Source: Clostridiaceae bacterium OM02-2AC
GTDB lineage: Bacteria > Bacillota_I > Bacilli_A > Erysipelotrichales > Erysipelotrichaceae
Reading direction: 5' to 3'
Assembly (NCBI GenBank): GCA_003481775.1
Contig: QULU01000049.1
Location: 1-27,646, forward strand
DNA: 27,646 nt
The position numbers and the translations under genes were made by a program. The notes under the pieces are model-generated. The model worked only from the letters and a program-made list of their open reading frames with translations, was not told the origin of the DNA and searched no databases. Below, piece by piece: positions 14,477 through 22,978 of this stretch; position 1 is the stretch's first letter, and the number at the start of each line of letters is the position of its first letter.

Positions 14477-15385
14477 TCAATCCTTCAGCAGTGTAACAAG
14501 AACCGCCTTCTGTGCATGCAGACGATTTTCTGCCTCATCGAATATTTCATCCGCATGAGCTTCAAATACCTTCTCTGTAATTTCCTCTTCCCTATGCGCA
14601 GGCAGACAGTGCAGAACCATGGCGTCTGCTTTCGCCACAGCCATGCATGCATCATTGATCTGATAGGTGCCCTCAAATATTTTTCTGCGTTGGGCAGCCT
14701 CCGCTTCTTCCCCCATGCTTGCCCATACATCGGTGACCAGTACATCCGCATCCTTTGCAGCCTCCAGCACATTCTGTGTCAGTGTAAAGCGTCCGCTAGC
14801 CTGTGCACGCTTCGTGATCCCCTCATCTGGCAGATATTCCAGCGGACAGGCGCATGCCACCTCCATACCGGCGAGGATTCCGCCGTTGATCAGAGAATTT
14901 GCCATATTATTTCCCGCACCGATAAAGCACATTTTTAAGCCCTCTAGGCTACCCTTGTGTTCCCGGATCGTCTGTAAATCTGCCAGCACCTGACAGGGAT
15001 GCACATAGTCTGTCAGACCATTGATAATCGGAATACTTCCATATTCCGCAAGCTCCTCCAAATCGGAATGCTTATACGTACGAATCATGATGCCATCCAG
15101 ATAGCGAGACAGTACCCGCGCCGTATCCTTGATGGGCTCTCCGCGTCCCAACTGCATATCATTGGCATTCAGATACAGGGCAGTCCCGCCCAGCTGTGCC
15201 ATTCCCGTTTCAAAGGAGACACGGGTTCTGGTAGATGATTTGGTAAAGATCATACCCAATGTTTTATTACGCAGGTATGGCGTAAACACACCCTTTTTCA
15301 CTTCTTTTTTCAGACTATCTGCCAAATCCAGCAGCTCATACAGCTCTTCTTTTGTCAGATCTGCTAGTGTCAGTAAATGCTCCAT
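14477..15385 (-). CDS. argF: Ornithine carbamoyltransferase
   Basis: The protein has 302 residues. It makes citrulline from ornithine and carbamoyl phosphate. Carbamoyl-phosphate site SSTRTR (50-55) and HPCQ (129-132) are present, and the ornithine-side HCLPAHR (259-265) carries the catalytic Cys260. The biosynthetic role is indicated by its place as the last gene of the arg operon; no arcA or arcC is nearby. AAGGAGG lies six bases before the ATG, overlapping the argD stop region (11-nt gap). Confidence 0.97.
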   Translation of the reverse strand: MEHLLTLADLTKEELYELLDLADSLKKEVKKGVFTPYLRNKTLGMIFTKSSTRTRVSFETGMAQLGGTALYLNANDMQLGRGEPIKDTARVLSRYLDGIMIRTYKHSDLEELAEYGSIPIINGLTDYVHPCQVLADLQTIREHKGSLEGLKMCFIGAGNNMANSLINGGILAGMEVACACPLEYLPDEGITKRAQASGRFTLTQNVLEAAKDADVLVTDVWASMGEEAEAAQRRKIFEGTYQINDACMAVAKADAMVLHCLPAHREEEITEKVFEAHADEIFDEAENRLHAQKAVLVTLLKD

Positions 15386-15396
15386 CGTCTTCCTCC

Positions 15397-16566
15397 TTAC
15401 GCAATCTGCGTCAGTACAGCTTCCACAATATCCATTGCTTCCTTCAGCTCCTCCATCGTGATGGTAAGCGGAGGCAGCAGGCGAAGCTTGTCCTTAGCCG
15501 TCAAAAGCAATACGCCCTTTTCGATGCATGCAGCCACAACATCTCTGGCTGTGACACCATCCAGCACCACTCCACGCATGAGTCCCAGACCATTGACCTG
15601 TACGACATGCGGCATTTTGCTCAGACGCTGCTTTACATAGGCACCCTTTTCCTGAACAGCGCTCAGAAATGCTTCATCCATGCGCTTTAATACAACGCGT
15701 GCACCAGCACAGGCAATCGGGTTGCCGCCGAACGTTGTACCGTGATCTCCGGGATGAAAGGTATCGGATACCTTTTCCGATAATAGAACACCGCCAATCG
15801 GAAGTCCGTTTCCAAGCCCCTTGGCCGTTGTAACGATATCCGGGTGTACACCATATTGCTCATATGCATAAAAGGTACCGCAGCGTCCCACACCGGTCTG
15901 CACCTCATCCACAATCAGCAGGATATCCTGCTTTCTGCACAGCTCTGCCACCGCACGCACAAATGCCTGCTCCAGTGGAAGTACACCGCCTTCCCCCTGT
16001 ATCATTTCCAGCATAACAGCGCAGGTACGCTTGCTTACCTTGCTTTTCAAATCCTCGATATCATTGGCGAGCGCATGTACAAATCCAGGTGTAAAGGGAT
16101 CAAAATGTTGGTGGAAATGATCCTGTCCGGTTGCACTCAACGCCGTAATGGTACGTCCGTGAAAGGAATTCACCAATGTGATGATTTCATGCCGCCCAGA
16201 GCCATAATGATCACTGGAATATTTTCTAGCAACCTTGATTGCACCCTCATTCGCCTCTGCGCCGGAATTTGCAAAAAACATATTGGTAAAGCCGCAGCGC
16301 TCACAGATCAGCTTCGCCACATCGCTGTCCGGCTGTGAATAATACAGATTGGATACATGCGGAAGCGTTGCCGCTTGGCTTGCAACAGCCTGCACCCACG
16401 CATCATCTGCATAGCCAAGTGCATTTACACCGATACCGGCTGTCAAATCCAGATATTCCTTTTCATTTTCATCATATACCCGACAGCCCTTGCCATGCGT
16501 CAGCACAACGTCAAAGCGTGCATACGTATGGGCGATATAGCGCTGATCATTCTCTTTTATACCCAT
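15397..16566 (-). CDS. argD: Acetylornithine aminotransferase
   Basis: The protein has 389 residues, a class III PLP aminotransferase converting N-acetylglutamate semialdehyde to N-acetylornithine. The SGAEANEGAIKVARK region (101-115), cofactor Asp220 in IVDEVQTGVGR, Schiff-base Lys249 in TTAKGLGNGLPIG and GTTFGGNPIACAGA are all present. The start lies 4 nt after the argB stop; its ribosome binding site GAGGAG is inside the last argB codons, indicating coupled translation. Confidence 0.96.
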   Translation of the reverse strand: MGIKENDQRYIAHTYARFDVVLTHGKGCRVYDENEKEYLDLTAGIGVNALGYADDAWVQAVASQAATLPHVSNLYYSQPDSDVAKLICERCGFTNMFFANSGAEANEGAIKVARKYSSDHYGSGRHEIITLVNSFHGRTITALSATGQDHFHQHFDPFTPGFVHALANDIEDLKSKVSKRTCAVMLEMIQGEGGVLPLEQAFVRAVAELCRKQDILLIVDEVQTGVGRCGTFYAYEQYGVHPDIVTTAKGLGNGLPIGGVLLSEKVSDTFHPGDHGTTFGGNPIACAGARVVLKRMDEAFLSAVQEKGAYVKQRLSKMPHVVQVNGLGLMRGVVLDGVTARDVVAACIEKGVLLLTAKDKLRLLPPLTITMEELKEAMDIVEAVLTQIA

Positions 16567-16570
16567 TTTT

Positions 16571-17443
16571 TCACTCCTCTACCAGGGTTCCGATTCCCTC
16601 TTCGCTGAACATTTCAATCAGGATGGAATGCGGAACTCGTCCATCGATAATCACCGCTCGCTGCACAGAGCCCTGTACAGCGGTCACCAGACAGTCCACC
16701 TTGGGGATCATCCCGCCGCTGATAACGCCATCCTTTTTCAATTCCTCGATTTCAGATAGCGTAGCTCTTGGAATCAGAGAGCCTTCATCCTCGGGATTTC
16801 GTAAAAGCCCCGGGATATCGCTGACCAGAATCATATTTTCCGCATGCAGCTTTGCCGCAATACTGGCAGCTGCCGTATCCGCATTGATGTTATAGGCGTG
16901 GCCTGCCGCGTCACAGCCGACACTCGCCACCACCGGAATATAGCCCTTTTCAATGATATCCAGAATCAGCTCTTCATGAATTTCCTCGATTTCACCGACA
17001 TAGCCAAGATCCCCTTCTTCCACCGTATACTGCTTCGCCTGAATACTATTGGCATCCATACCGCTGATTCCAACCGCTCTGGCACCCTTCTGATTGATCA
17101 AAGACACCAGATCCTTATTCGTTTTTCCCGCCAGTACCATCTGTACAACATCCATTGTTTCCTCATCCGTATAGCGCAGTCCTCCCACAAAGCGTGACTG
17201 CTTACCGACCTTTTTCAGCATTCCGTTGATTTCCGGCCCTCCGCCGTGTACCAGCACGACATGCACACCGATTTCCGACAGCAATACGATATCTGTCATG
17301 ACATTCTGCTTCAGCGTTTCATTTTTCATGGCATTTCCACCGTATTTGATAACAACGATTTTTCCGTTATACTTTTGTATATACGGAAGTGCCTTGGACA
17401 GTATGGTTGCTTTCTGTATGGCATCTATTTTCAATGTACTCAC
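16571..17443 (-). CDS. argB: Acetylglutamate kinase
   Basis: The protein has 290 residues. It phosphorylates N-acetylglutamate. Family motifs are IVVIKYGGNAM (29-39; ATP-binding Lys33), VLVHGGGPEI (63-72), the KDLVSLIN stretch near 105, NINADTAAASIAAKL and the C-terminal GGMIPKV. The N-terminal extension (about 25 residues before the core) is of the kind found in arginine-inhibited forms, so feedback inhibition is possible but unproven. The GTG start is preceded by GGGAGA, with a 12-nt gap after argJ. Confidence 0.96.
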   Translation of the reverse strand: MSTLKIDAIQKATILSKALPYIQKYNGKIVVIKYGGNAMKNETLKQNVMTDIVLLSEIGVHVVLVHGGGPEINGMLKKVGKQSRFVGGLRYTDEETMDVVQMVLAGKTNKDLVSLINQKGARAVGISGMDANSIQAKQYTVEEGDLGYVGEIEEIHEELILDIIEKGYIPVVASVGCDAAGHAYNINADTAAASIAAKLHAENMILVSDIPGLLRNPEDEGSLIPRATLSEIEELKKDGVISGGMIPKVDCLVTAVQGSVQRAVIIDGRVPHSILIEMFSEEGIGTLVEE

Positions 17444-17455
17444 ATCTCCCTTATC

Positions 17456-18673
17456 CTATGTTCGATAGTCTCCATTGATTTTCACATAATCATATGTCAG
17501 GTCACAGCCCCATGCCGTTGCCTGTGCATTTCCCTGCTTCATATCAATCAGAATATCAATTTCACTTTCACTTAAAATGCTAAGTGCCACTTCCTCATCG
17601 AAGCCGCAGCCCGCACCATCCTTACATACCTGCATACGACCTGCCTTACTGGCAAGTGCCACATCCACCTTACGGATATCGAAATCCCCCTCTGCATACC
17701 CGATGGCACACAGGATCCGTCCCCAGTTGGCATCACGCCCAAACATGGCAGCCTTGAACAAAGAGCTTGTGACAACGGATTTTGCAATCGCTTTTGCTGT
17801 TTCCGTATCCTTGGCAGAGGTTACCTTGCAGGTTAGCAGCTTGGTAGCTCCTTCCCCATCCTTGGCGATATTCCGGCTGATTTCCACACAGATTTCCATC
17901 AGAGCCTGCTTGAAGGCTTCATAATCCTCATTTCGCTCACGGATTTCCGGATTTCTTGCTAAACCATTCGCAAGAATACTCAACATATCATTCGTTGAGG
18001 TATCCCCATCAACACTGACCATATTGAAGGTATCTGCGACTACCTCATGCACAACGGCATCCAGCAGCTCGGCAGAGATTGCCACATCGGTTGTCAGAAA
18101 TGCCAGCATCGTTGCCATATTGGGATGGATCATCCCGCTTCCCTTGGCCATACCGCCGATATGACATACCTTGTCCTGGAGTGTAAAGGTCACTGCGAAT
18201 TGTTTTTTAAAGGTGTCTGTAGTCATGATCCCCTCACAGGCATCGCTTCCGCCCTTCACATCCAGCGCAGAAACCAGCTCCTGCATGTGCTCCTCAAACG
18301 GTGTAATGCTCAGCGGCTCGCCAATGACCCCGGTAGAAGCAACGATTATATCCTCTGCGTTTAGATTCAGCTCCTGTGCGCAAAGCTCGCACATGCGGTT
18401 TGCAATTTCCTCACCATTGGCGTTGCAGGTGTTGGCATTACCGGAATTGCAGATGATCGCCTGGGCGTGCCCGTCCTGCAGATGCCGCTTGGTAACAGCA
18501 ATCGGTGCACCCTTCACCTTGTTTAATGTATATGTGCTGGCAGCCGTACACATGACACTGCTGTAAATCAGAGCCAGATCCTTTTTGGACCGGTTCCTGC
18601 GAATCCCGCAGTGAATCCCTGCAGCCTGAAAGCCTAGAGGTGCACAGATACCGTTTTCCTTCCAAATAACCAT
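17456..18673 (-). CDS. argJ: Glutamate N-acetyltransferase / ornithine acetyltransferase
   Basis: The protein has 405 residues from the chosen start. ArgJ transfers acetyl from N-acetylornithine to glutamate, making the pathway cyclic; many versions also use acetyl-CoA. The self-cleavage site is in KGSGMIHPNMATMLAF, with nucleophile Thr188 after Ala187; the precursor is cut into alpha and beta chains there. The start at 18673 follows AAAGGAAA; the in-frame upstream codons from 18709 overlap the end of argC and have no ribosome binding site. There is a 16-nt gap to the argC stop. Confidence 0.96.
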   Translation of the reverse strand: MVIWKENGICAPLGFQAAGIHCGIRRNRSKKDLALIYSSVMCTAASTYTLNKVKGAPIAVTKRHLQDGHAQAIICNSGNANTCNANGEEIANRMCELCAQELNLNAEDIIVASTGVIGEPLSITPFEEHMQELVSALDVKGGSDACEGIMTTDTFKKQFAVTFTLQDKVCHIGGMAKGSGMIHPNMATMLAFLTTDVAISAELLDAVVHEVVADTFNMVSVDGDTSTNDMLSILANGLARNPEIRERNEDYEAFKQALMEICVEISRNIAKDGEGATKLLTCKVTSAKDTETAKAIAKSVVTSSLFKAAMFGRDANWGRILCAIGYAEGDFDIRKVDVALASKAGRMQVCKDGAGCGFDEEVALSILSESEIDILIDMKQGNAQATAWGCDLTYDYVKINGDYRT

Positions 18674-18689
18674 AATCAATTTCCTTTCC

Positions 18690-19730
18690 CTAGAAGGAGG
18701 CAGGCACATACATCAGCCCGCTGTCCTCCTTACAGTCGAACAGAATGTTCATATTTTGTATAGCCTGTCCGGCAGCGCCTTTCACCATATTGTCGATAGC
18801 CGATACCAGAATCAGGCGGTTATTGCGTGTATCCATATGCAGGGACACATCACAGAAGTTAGAATACTTAATATATTTCAAATCCGCACAGCTGCCTAGC
18901 GGCAGTACGCGGACAAAGGGTTCATCCTGATAGAACACGCGATACATCGTCCACAGCTCCTCCAGAATCGCCTCATCCGTCAAATCCACATAAATCGTGG
19001 AAATGATACCGCGGTTAATCGGCAGTAAATGCGGTGTAAAGGTAATGCTTGCGTTGCCTTGGCACAGCTCAGACAGGGTCTGTTCAATTTCCGGTGTATG
19101 GCGGTGTGCCGCAACCTTATACGGAGCAAAGGCTTCATTGCAGCGAGGGAAATGTGTGGTATCACTCAGCCCCTTGCCTGCCCCGGTTGTCCCCGACTTC
19201 GCATCAATGATAATGTGCTGCTCATTGACCAGCCCCAGCTTCATGAGCGGTGCAAGAGCCAGCGCAACGCTGGTTGGATAGCAGCCCGGATTTCCGATGA
19301 TATCCGCCCCCTTGATTTGCGCACGATACAGCTCCGGCAAGCCATACACAGCCAGCTCATGAAGCTCACTGTCATGATAATCCAGCTTGTACCATTCCCT
19401 GTAGTCCTGCTCATCACGCAGACGGAAATCCGCCCCCAGATCAATGAATTTCACATGAGCATCATAGCATTTGCGTGCCAGCGGCTCACTGAGACCGTGC
19501 GGCAGGGATGCAAATACGACATCCGATGCTGCAATTACCGTGTCCTCATCACAGAATACCATATCACAGAGCTGATAGAAGCCCGGATACAATTCACTGA
19601 TCGGCCTTCCGGTATAGCTTTGGGAGCTGATTGCCGTCAGCTCAGCATATGGATGCATCAGCAGCAGTCGTACAAGCTCTGCCCCGGCATAGCCGCTGGC
19701 ACCGATAACACCCGCTTTAATCGGTTTCAT
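18690..19730 (-). CDS. argC: N-acetyl-gamma-glutamyl-phosphate reductase
   Basis: The protein has 346 residues. It reduces N-acetylglutamyl phosphate with NADPH. The Rossmann start GVIGASGYAGAEL (7-19), catalytic Cys150 in IIGNPGCYPT, KSGTTGAGKG and His211 in AAHRHTPEI are present. The ATG lies inside the end of argH with a 14-nt overlap; AAGGAG is 10 nt upstream within argH. Confidence 0.97.
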   Translation of the reverse strand: MKPIKAGVIGASGYAGAELVRLLLMHPYAELTAISSQSYTGRPISELYPGFYQLCDMVFCDEDTVIAASDVVFASLPHGLSEPLARKCYDAHVKFIDLGADFRLRDEQDYREWYKLDYHDSELHELAVYGLPELYRAQIKGADIIGNPGCYPTSVALALAPLMKLGLVNEQHIIIDAKSGTTGAGKGLSDTTHFPRCNEAFAPYKVAAHRHTPEIEQTLSELCQGNASITFTPHLLPINRGIISTIYVDLTDEAILEELWTMYRVFYQDEPFVRVLPLGSCADLKYIKYSNFCDVSLHMDTRNNRLILVSAIDNMVKGAAGQAIQNMNILFDCKEDSGLMYVPASF

Positions 19731-21111
19731 CTGCCCCCATCTCCTTTCGTATCATGTTCACATGCTCGATATGCGCAGCAACGATTTCCGGAGCCGGTCC
19801 ACCGATGACCTTGCGCTGCTTCACACAGGTTTCCAGAGAAATCGCTTCATAAATATCTTCTTCAAACTGATCACTGAAGCTTTTATATTCATCCAGTGTC
19901 AGTGTTTCCAGTGTTTTTTCCTGTTCCTGAGCATAGCTTACCACTCTGCCCAATACACGGTAGGCATCCCGAAATGCCATGCCCTTCTTTGTCAGATAAT
20001 CGGCGCAGTCCGTGGCATTGATAAAGCCCTTCGCTGCTGCATTACGCATATTATCCTTGCGAATTGCTGCACTTTTGAGCATCGGTGTAAAGGTGGTTAG
20101 ACACAGCTGCACTGTATGCAAAGCATCAAAAATGGCCTCCTTATCCTCCTGCATATCCTTATTATAGGCAAGCGGAAGTCCCTTCATCATCGTTAGCAGC
20201 GTCTGTAAATCGCCATATACCCGTCCGGTTTTACCTCGAATCAGCTCTGCTACATCGGGGTTCTTCTTCTGCGGCATGATGCTGCTTCCTGTCGCAAAGG
20301 CATCGTCAAGCTCCATAAACTTGAATTCCCAGGAGCACCACAAAATGACCTCTTCCGCAAAACGGGACAGATGCATCATAACCATGGAAAGATCGGAAGC
20401 GATTTCTATACAGAAGTCGCGATCACTGACACCGTCCAGAGAATTCATGCTGATGCTGTCAAAGTGCAGCTGCTCCCTGACAAATTCACGGTCGATCGGA
20501 TAGGTGGTAGCCGCCAGGGCGCCACTTCCAAGCGGCAGTATTCGGATACGCTTCTGTGCCTCCTGCAATCGCTGCAGATCGCGCAGAAACATCTCCGCAT
20601 AGGCCATCAGATGATGGGCGAAGGTAATGGGCTGTGCACGCTGCAGATGCGTATAGCCCGGCATAATGGTTTCCGTATGCTCCTGTGCCTTTTCGCACAG
20701 CATTGCCAGCAGCTCCTGCAGCTTGTCACATACCGCACGTACCTCATCACTGCAATACATACGGGTATCCAGTGCCACCTGATCATTACGGGAGCGTGCT
20801 GTGTGCAATCGCTTTCCCGCATCCCCGATGCGCTTGGTCAGCTCCTGCTCCATGAACATATGAATATCCTCCGCTGCGGGATCAATCGGAAGCGTGCCGC
20901 TTTCGATGTCACTTCGGATGTCGTTTAATCCCTGCTGAATCGCAGCCCCATCCGCTGCATTGATAATACCGCAACGCGCCAGCATAGCGGCGTGTGCCTT
21001 GGAGCCCTCAATGTCCTGCATAACCATCAGATGGTCAATGGAAATACTGGAGTTGAAATCATTCAGCCGCTGATCTGCTTCCTTTTTGAATCGTGCATCC
21101 CATAAATTCAT
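19717..21111 (-). CDS. argH: Argininosuccinate lyase
   Basis: The protein has 464 residues. It splits argininosuccinate into arginine and fumarate. Conserved regions are TARSRNDQ (104-111), PGYTHLQRAQP with His155, and the fumarase-superfamily signature GSSIMPQKKNPD (275-286), whose Ser is the catalytic base. The N-terminal LWDARF replaces the usual LWGGRF, a mild divergence. GAGAGGA precedes the ATG. The 91-nt gap after argG is the longest inside the operon and shows no terminator. Confidence 0.97.
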   Translation of the reverse strand: MNLWDARFKKEADQRLNDFNSSISIDHLMVMQDIEGSKAHAAMLARCGIINAADGAAIQQGLNDIRSDIESGTLPIDPAAEDIHMFMEQELTKRIGDAGKRLHTARSRNDQVALDTRMYCSDEVRAVCDKLQELLAMLCEKAQEHTETIMPGYTHLQRAQPITFAHHLMAYAEMFLRDLQRLQEAQKRIRILPLGSGALAATTYPIDREFVREQLHFDSISMNSLDGVSDRDFCIEIASDLSMVMMHLSRFAEEVILWCSWEFKFMELDDAFATGSSIMPQKKNPDVAELIRGKTGRVYGDLQTLLTMMKGLPLAYNKDMQEDKEAIFDALHTVQLCLTTFTPMLKSAAIRKDNMRNAAAKGFINATDCADYLTKKGMAFRDAYRVLGRVVSYAQEQEKTLETLTLDEYKSFSDQFEEDIYEAISLETCVKQRKVIGGPAPEIVAAHIEHVNMIRKEMGADETD

Positions 21112-21202
21112 ATGCTCTCGTCCTCTCTTTTCCTTGTATGCTGGAAGTGGTGCAGGTCAAATGCCGCAGCATTCCCGAACTGACTTCCCTTCTTATCTAT
21201 AT

Positions 21203-22426
21203 TTATTTCTTCCGTTTTTCATCCATGATTGCCTTCACCTTGATCGGCAGGCCATACAGATTGATAAAGCCTGCGGAATCATTTTGATCATAGGAATCAT
21301 CCTCCCCAAAGCTTGCAATCTGCTCGGAATATAAGGTATATGGTGAGGAGATGCTGGCTGGTGTAAGATTTCCCTTATACAGCTTGATTTTTACCTCGCC
21401 GCTCACGGTTTCACTTGTCTTATCAACAAACGCACTCAATGCCTCACGAAGCGGAGTAAACCACTGTCCATTGTATAGAATTTCACCGAATTTCACCCCT
21501 ACCCCCTGCTTGTAATGCATGGTTTCCTTATCCAGACAGATGGACTCCAGCCACTGATGCGCCTTATATAAAATGGTTCCGCCCGGCGTTTCATACACAC
21601 CGCGGCTCTTCATTCCCACCAGACGGTTTTCTACCATGTCAATAATACCGATGCCATTGGCTCCGCCAATCTCATTCAGCTTTGTAACCATGGCCTGACC
21701 GCCCAGCTTTTCACCATTTAATGCGGTTGGGATTCCCTTTTCAAAGGACAGTGTGATATAGGTTGGTGTATCCGGTGCCTGTTCCGGCGTCACTCCCATC
21801 TCCAGTATGTCGTCATACTGCGGTTCATTCATCGGATCCTCCAGATCCAGTCCCTCATGGCTTAGGTGCCACAGATTCTTATCCTTGGAATAATTGGTTT
21901 CCCTTGAAATTTTCAACGGAATATTATGCGCTTCTGCATAATCAATTTCATCATCTCTGGATTTCAGCTCCCATGTCCGCCATGGCGCAATGATCGGCAT
22001 ATCCGGTGCAAATGCCTTGATAGCCAGCTCGAAACGCACCTGGTCATTCCCCTTACCGGTACAGCCGTGACAGATGGCGTCAGCCCCCTCCTGCTTTGCG
22101 ATTTCCACCAGCTTTTGTCCGATCAGCGGTCGTGCAAAGGCGGTTCCCAGCAGATATACATCCTCATAGACCGCATTGGCCTTCAGACACGGATAAATAT
22201 AATCCTCAACAAATTCATCCTTTAAATCCAGAATATACAGCTTGCTGGCACCGGTCTTGATTGCTTTTTCCTCCAGCCCGTCCAGCTCTGTTCCCTGACC
22301 GACGTCGGCAGATACTGCAACAACCTCACAGTTATTGTAATGCTCCTTCAGCCAAGGAATGATGATGGAGGTATCCAGTCCTCCGGAATATGCGAGTACT
22401 ACCTTCTTGATGTCTTTTGTTTCCAT
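21203..22426 (-). CDS. argG: Argininosuccinate synthase
   Basis: The protein has 407 residues, matching the family (about 400). It joins citrulline and aspartate using ATP. The N-type ATP pyrophosphatase loop AYSGGLDTS (12-20) is clear, as are [15 protein letters not shown] and the [16 protein letters not shown] region. The start is set to 22426, where AGAGGAGAA precedes METKDIKK; the in-frame ATG at 22468 would add a Lys/Glu-rich 14-residue tail and has no ribosome binding site. It is the first enzyme gene after the T-box leader. Confidence 0.97.
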   Translation of the reverse strand: METKDIKKVVLAYSGGLDTSIIIPWLKEHYNNCEVVAVSADVGQGTELDGLEEKAIKTGASKLYILDLKDEFVEDYIYPCLKANAVYEDVYLLGTAFARPLIGQKLVEIAKQEGADAICHGCTGKGNDQVRFELAIKAFAPDMPIIAPWRTWELKSRDDEIDYAEAHNIPLKISRETNYSKDKNLWHLSHEGLDLEDPMNEPQYDDILEMGVTPEQAPDTPTYITLSFEKGIPTALNGEKLGGQAMVTKLNEIGGANGIGIIDMVENRLVGMKSRGVYETPGGTILYKAHQWLESICLDKETMHYKQGVGVKFGEILYNGQWFTPLREALSAFVDKTSETVSGEVKIKLYKGNLTPASISSPYTLYSEQIASFGEDDSYDQNDSAGFINLYGLPIKVKAIMDEKRKK

Positions 22427-22499
22427 GTTCTTCTCCTCTACTTTCTTTTGCTTTTGCTCTACCTTCATTGTAACACGTTTTCAGTCTTCCTCATCGCTT

Positions 22500-22526
22500 T
22501 CATCGTCGTTTCATCATATTTTTCAT
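22500..22526 (-). CDS. Putative 8-codon leader peptide with tandem CGA arginine codons
   Basis: Just after the T-box terminator, GAGGTGAG is followed by ATG and the peptide MKNMMKRR, then TGA. The last two sense codons are CGA CGA. It ends 73 nt before the argG start. The ribosome binding site spacing is good. An arginine-ending mini-ORF here suggests ribosome-based sensing, but a sequence this short can arise by chance. Confidence 0.35.
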   Translation of the reverse strand: MKNMMKRR

Positions 22527-22539
22527 ACTCTCACCTCAT

Positions 22540-22775
22540 GTACAAAAAAAGCGCCGTTCGATATGCTCGAAAGACGCTTGCACGCGGTACCACTTCCGTT
22601 GCTCTGTCAGCGACAGAACCCCTTATTTCATAACGCAGAAAGATCGCGTCCCATGATACTTGATTCCCACAGGCTCTAGCAGGTGCGTTTCCTCATACAT
22701 TTCACAACAGCCTTCCACCAACGCTGTCTCGCTTTAGATCCCAGTATGATTACTCTCCTGCATCATCGATTTGTT
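22540..22775 (-). promoter_or_regulatory. Arginine T-box leader (specifier CGC)
   Basis: The canonical T-box core GGAAGTGGTACCGCG is at 22597-22583, with the acceptor-pairing bulge TGGT at 22592-22589, matching a tRNA ending in A73-CCA. In Stem I, the base helix GCAGG/CCTGC and the upper helix TCATAC/GTATGA enclose a specifier loop with AGAGTAA on the 5' side and GGAAACGCA on the 3' side. CGC (22687-22685), followed by a purine, is the specifier: arginine. A distal stem ACAGC/GCTGT (22727-22723/22711-22707) is also visible. Uncharged tRNA-Arg should stabilise the antiterminator and switch on argGHCJBDF. Confidence 0.93.
22541..22577 (-). terminator. T-box regulated terminator
   Basis: GCGTCTTTCGA pairs with TCGAACGGCGC (11 bp with one wobble and one mismatch, 5-nt loop), followed by T7. 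Its 5' side abuts the T-box core, so antiterminator and terminator are mutually exclusive. Confidence 0.88.
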
Positions 22776-22781
22776 GAATAC

Positions 22782-22810
22782 ATCATACTACTGTGAAAAC
22801 ACAATGTCAA
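22782..22810 (-). promoter_or_regulatory. Promoter of the arginine operon
   Basis: Consensus -35 TTGACA (22810-22805), a 17-nt spacer and -10 TATGAT (22787-22782). The start near 22775 places the T-box Stem I at the 5' end of the transcript, as expected. Confidence 0.85.
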
Positions 22811-22910
22811 CCTTAAATTTCATAATTTTACATTTTGTTATCATTTGTTTCATTTTTATTACAAAACAAGTTTCTTTCTTTCATTTTATACCGTCTCAAG
22901 CAAGACTGCT

Positions 22911-22939
22911 TTGACAATCCCTGCAGAATACAGTAGAAT
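22911..22939 (+). promoter_or_regulatory. Promoter of the ATP-grasp gene
   Basis: TTGACA (22911-22916), a 17-nt spacer and TAGAAT (22934-22939). It is divergent from the arg promoter with about 100 AT-rich bases between them. Confidence 0.8.
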
Positions 22940-22978
22940 TTAGCTATACATATGAAATAACCGTCAGGAGGGAGTCTT

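Noticed and set aside
19029..19808. Plus-strand 259-codon open frame opposite argC
   Set aside because: The argC motifs, overlap with argH and operon direction leave no doubt that the minus strand is coding.
22817..22910. Possible ArgR/AhrC box in the AT-rich region between the arg and ATP-grasp promoters
   Set aside because: Some TGTAAAATTATGAAATT-like sequence is present, but no pair of convincing half-sites with the right symmetry; in AT-rich DNA this is expected by chance.
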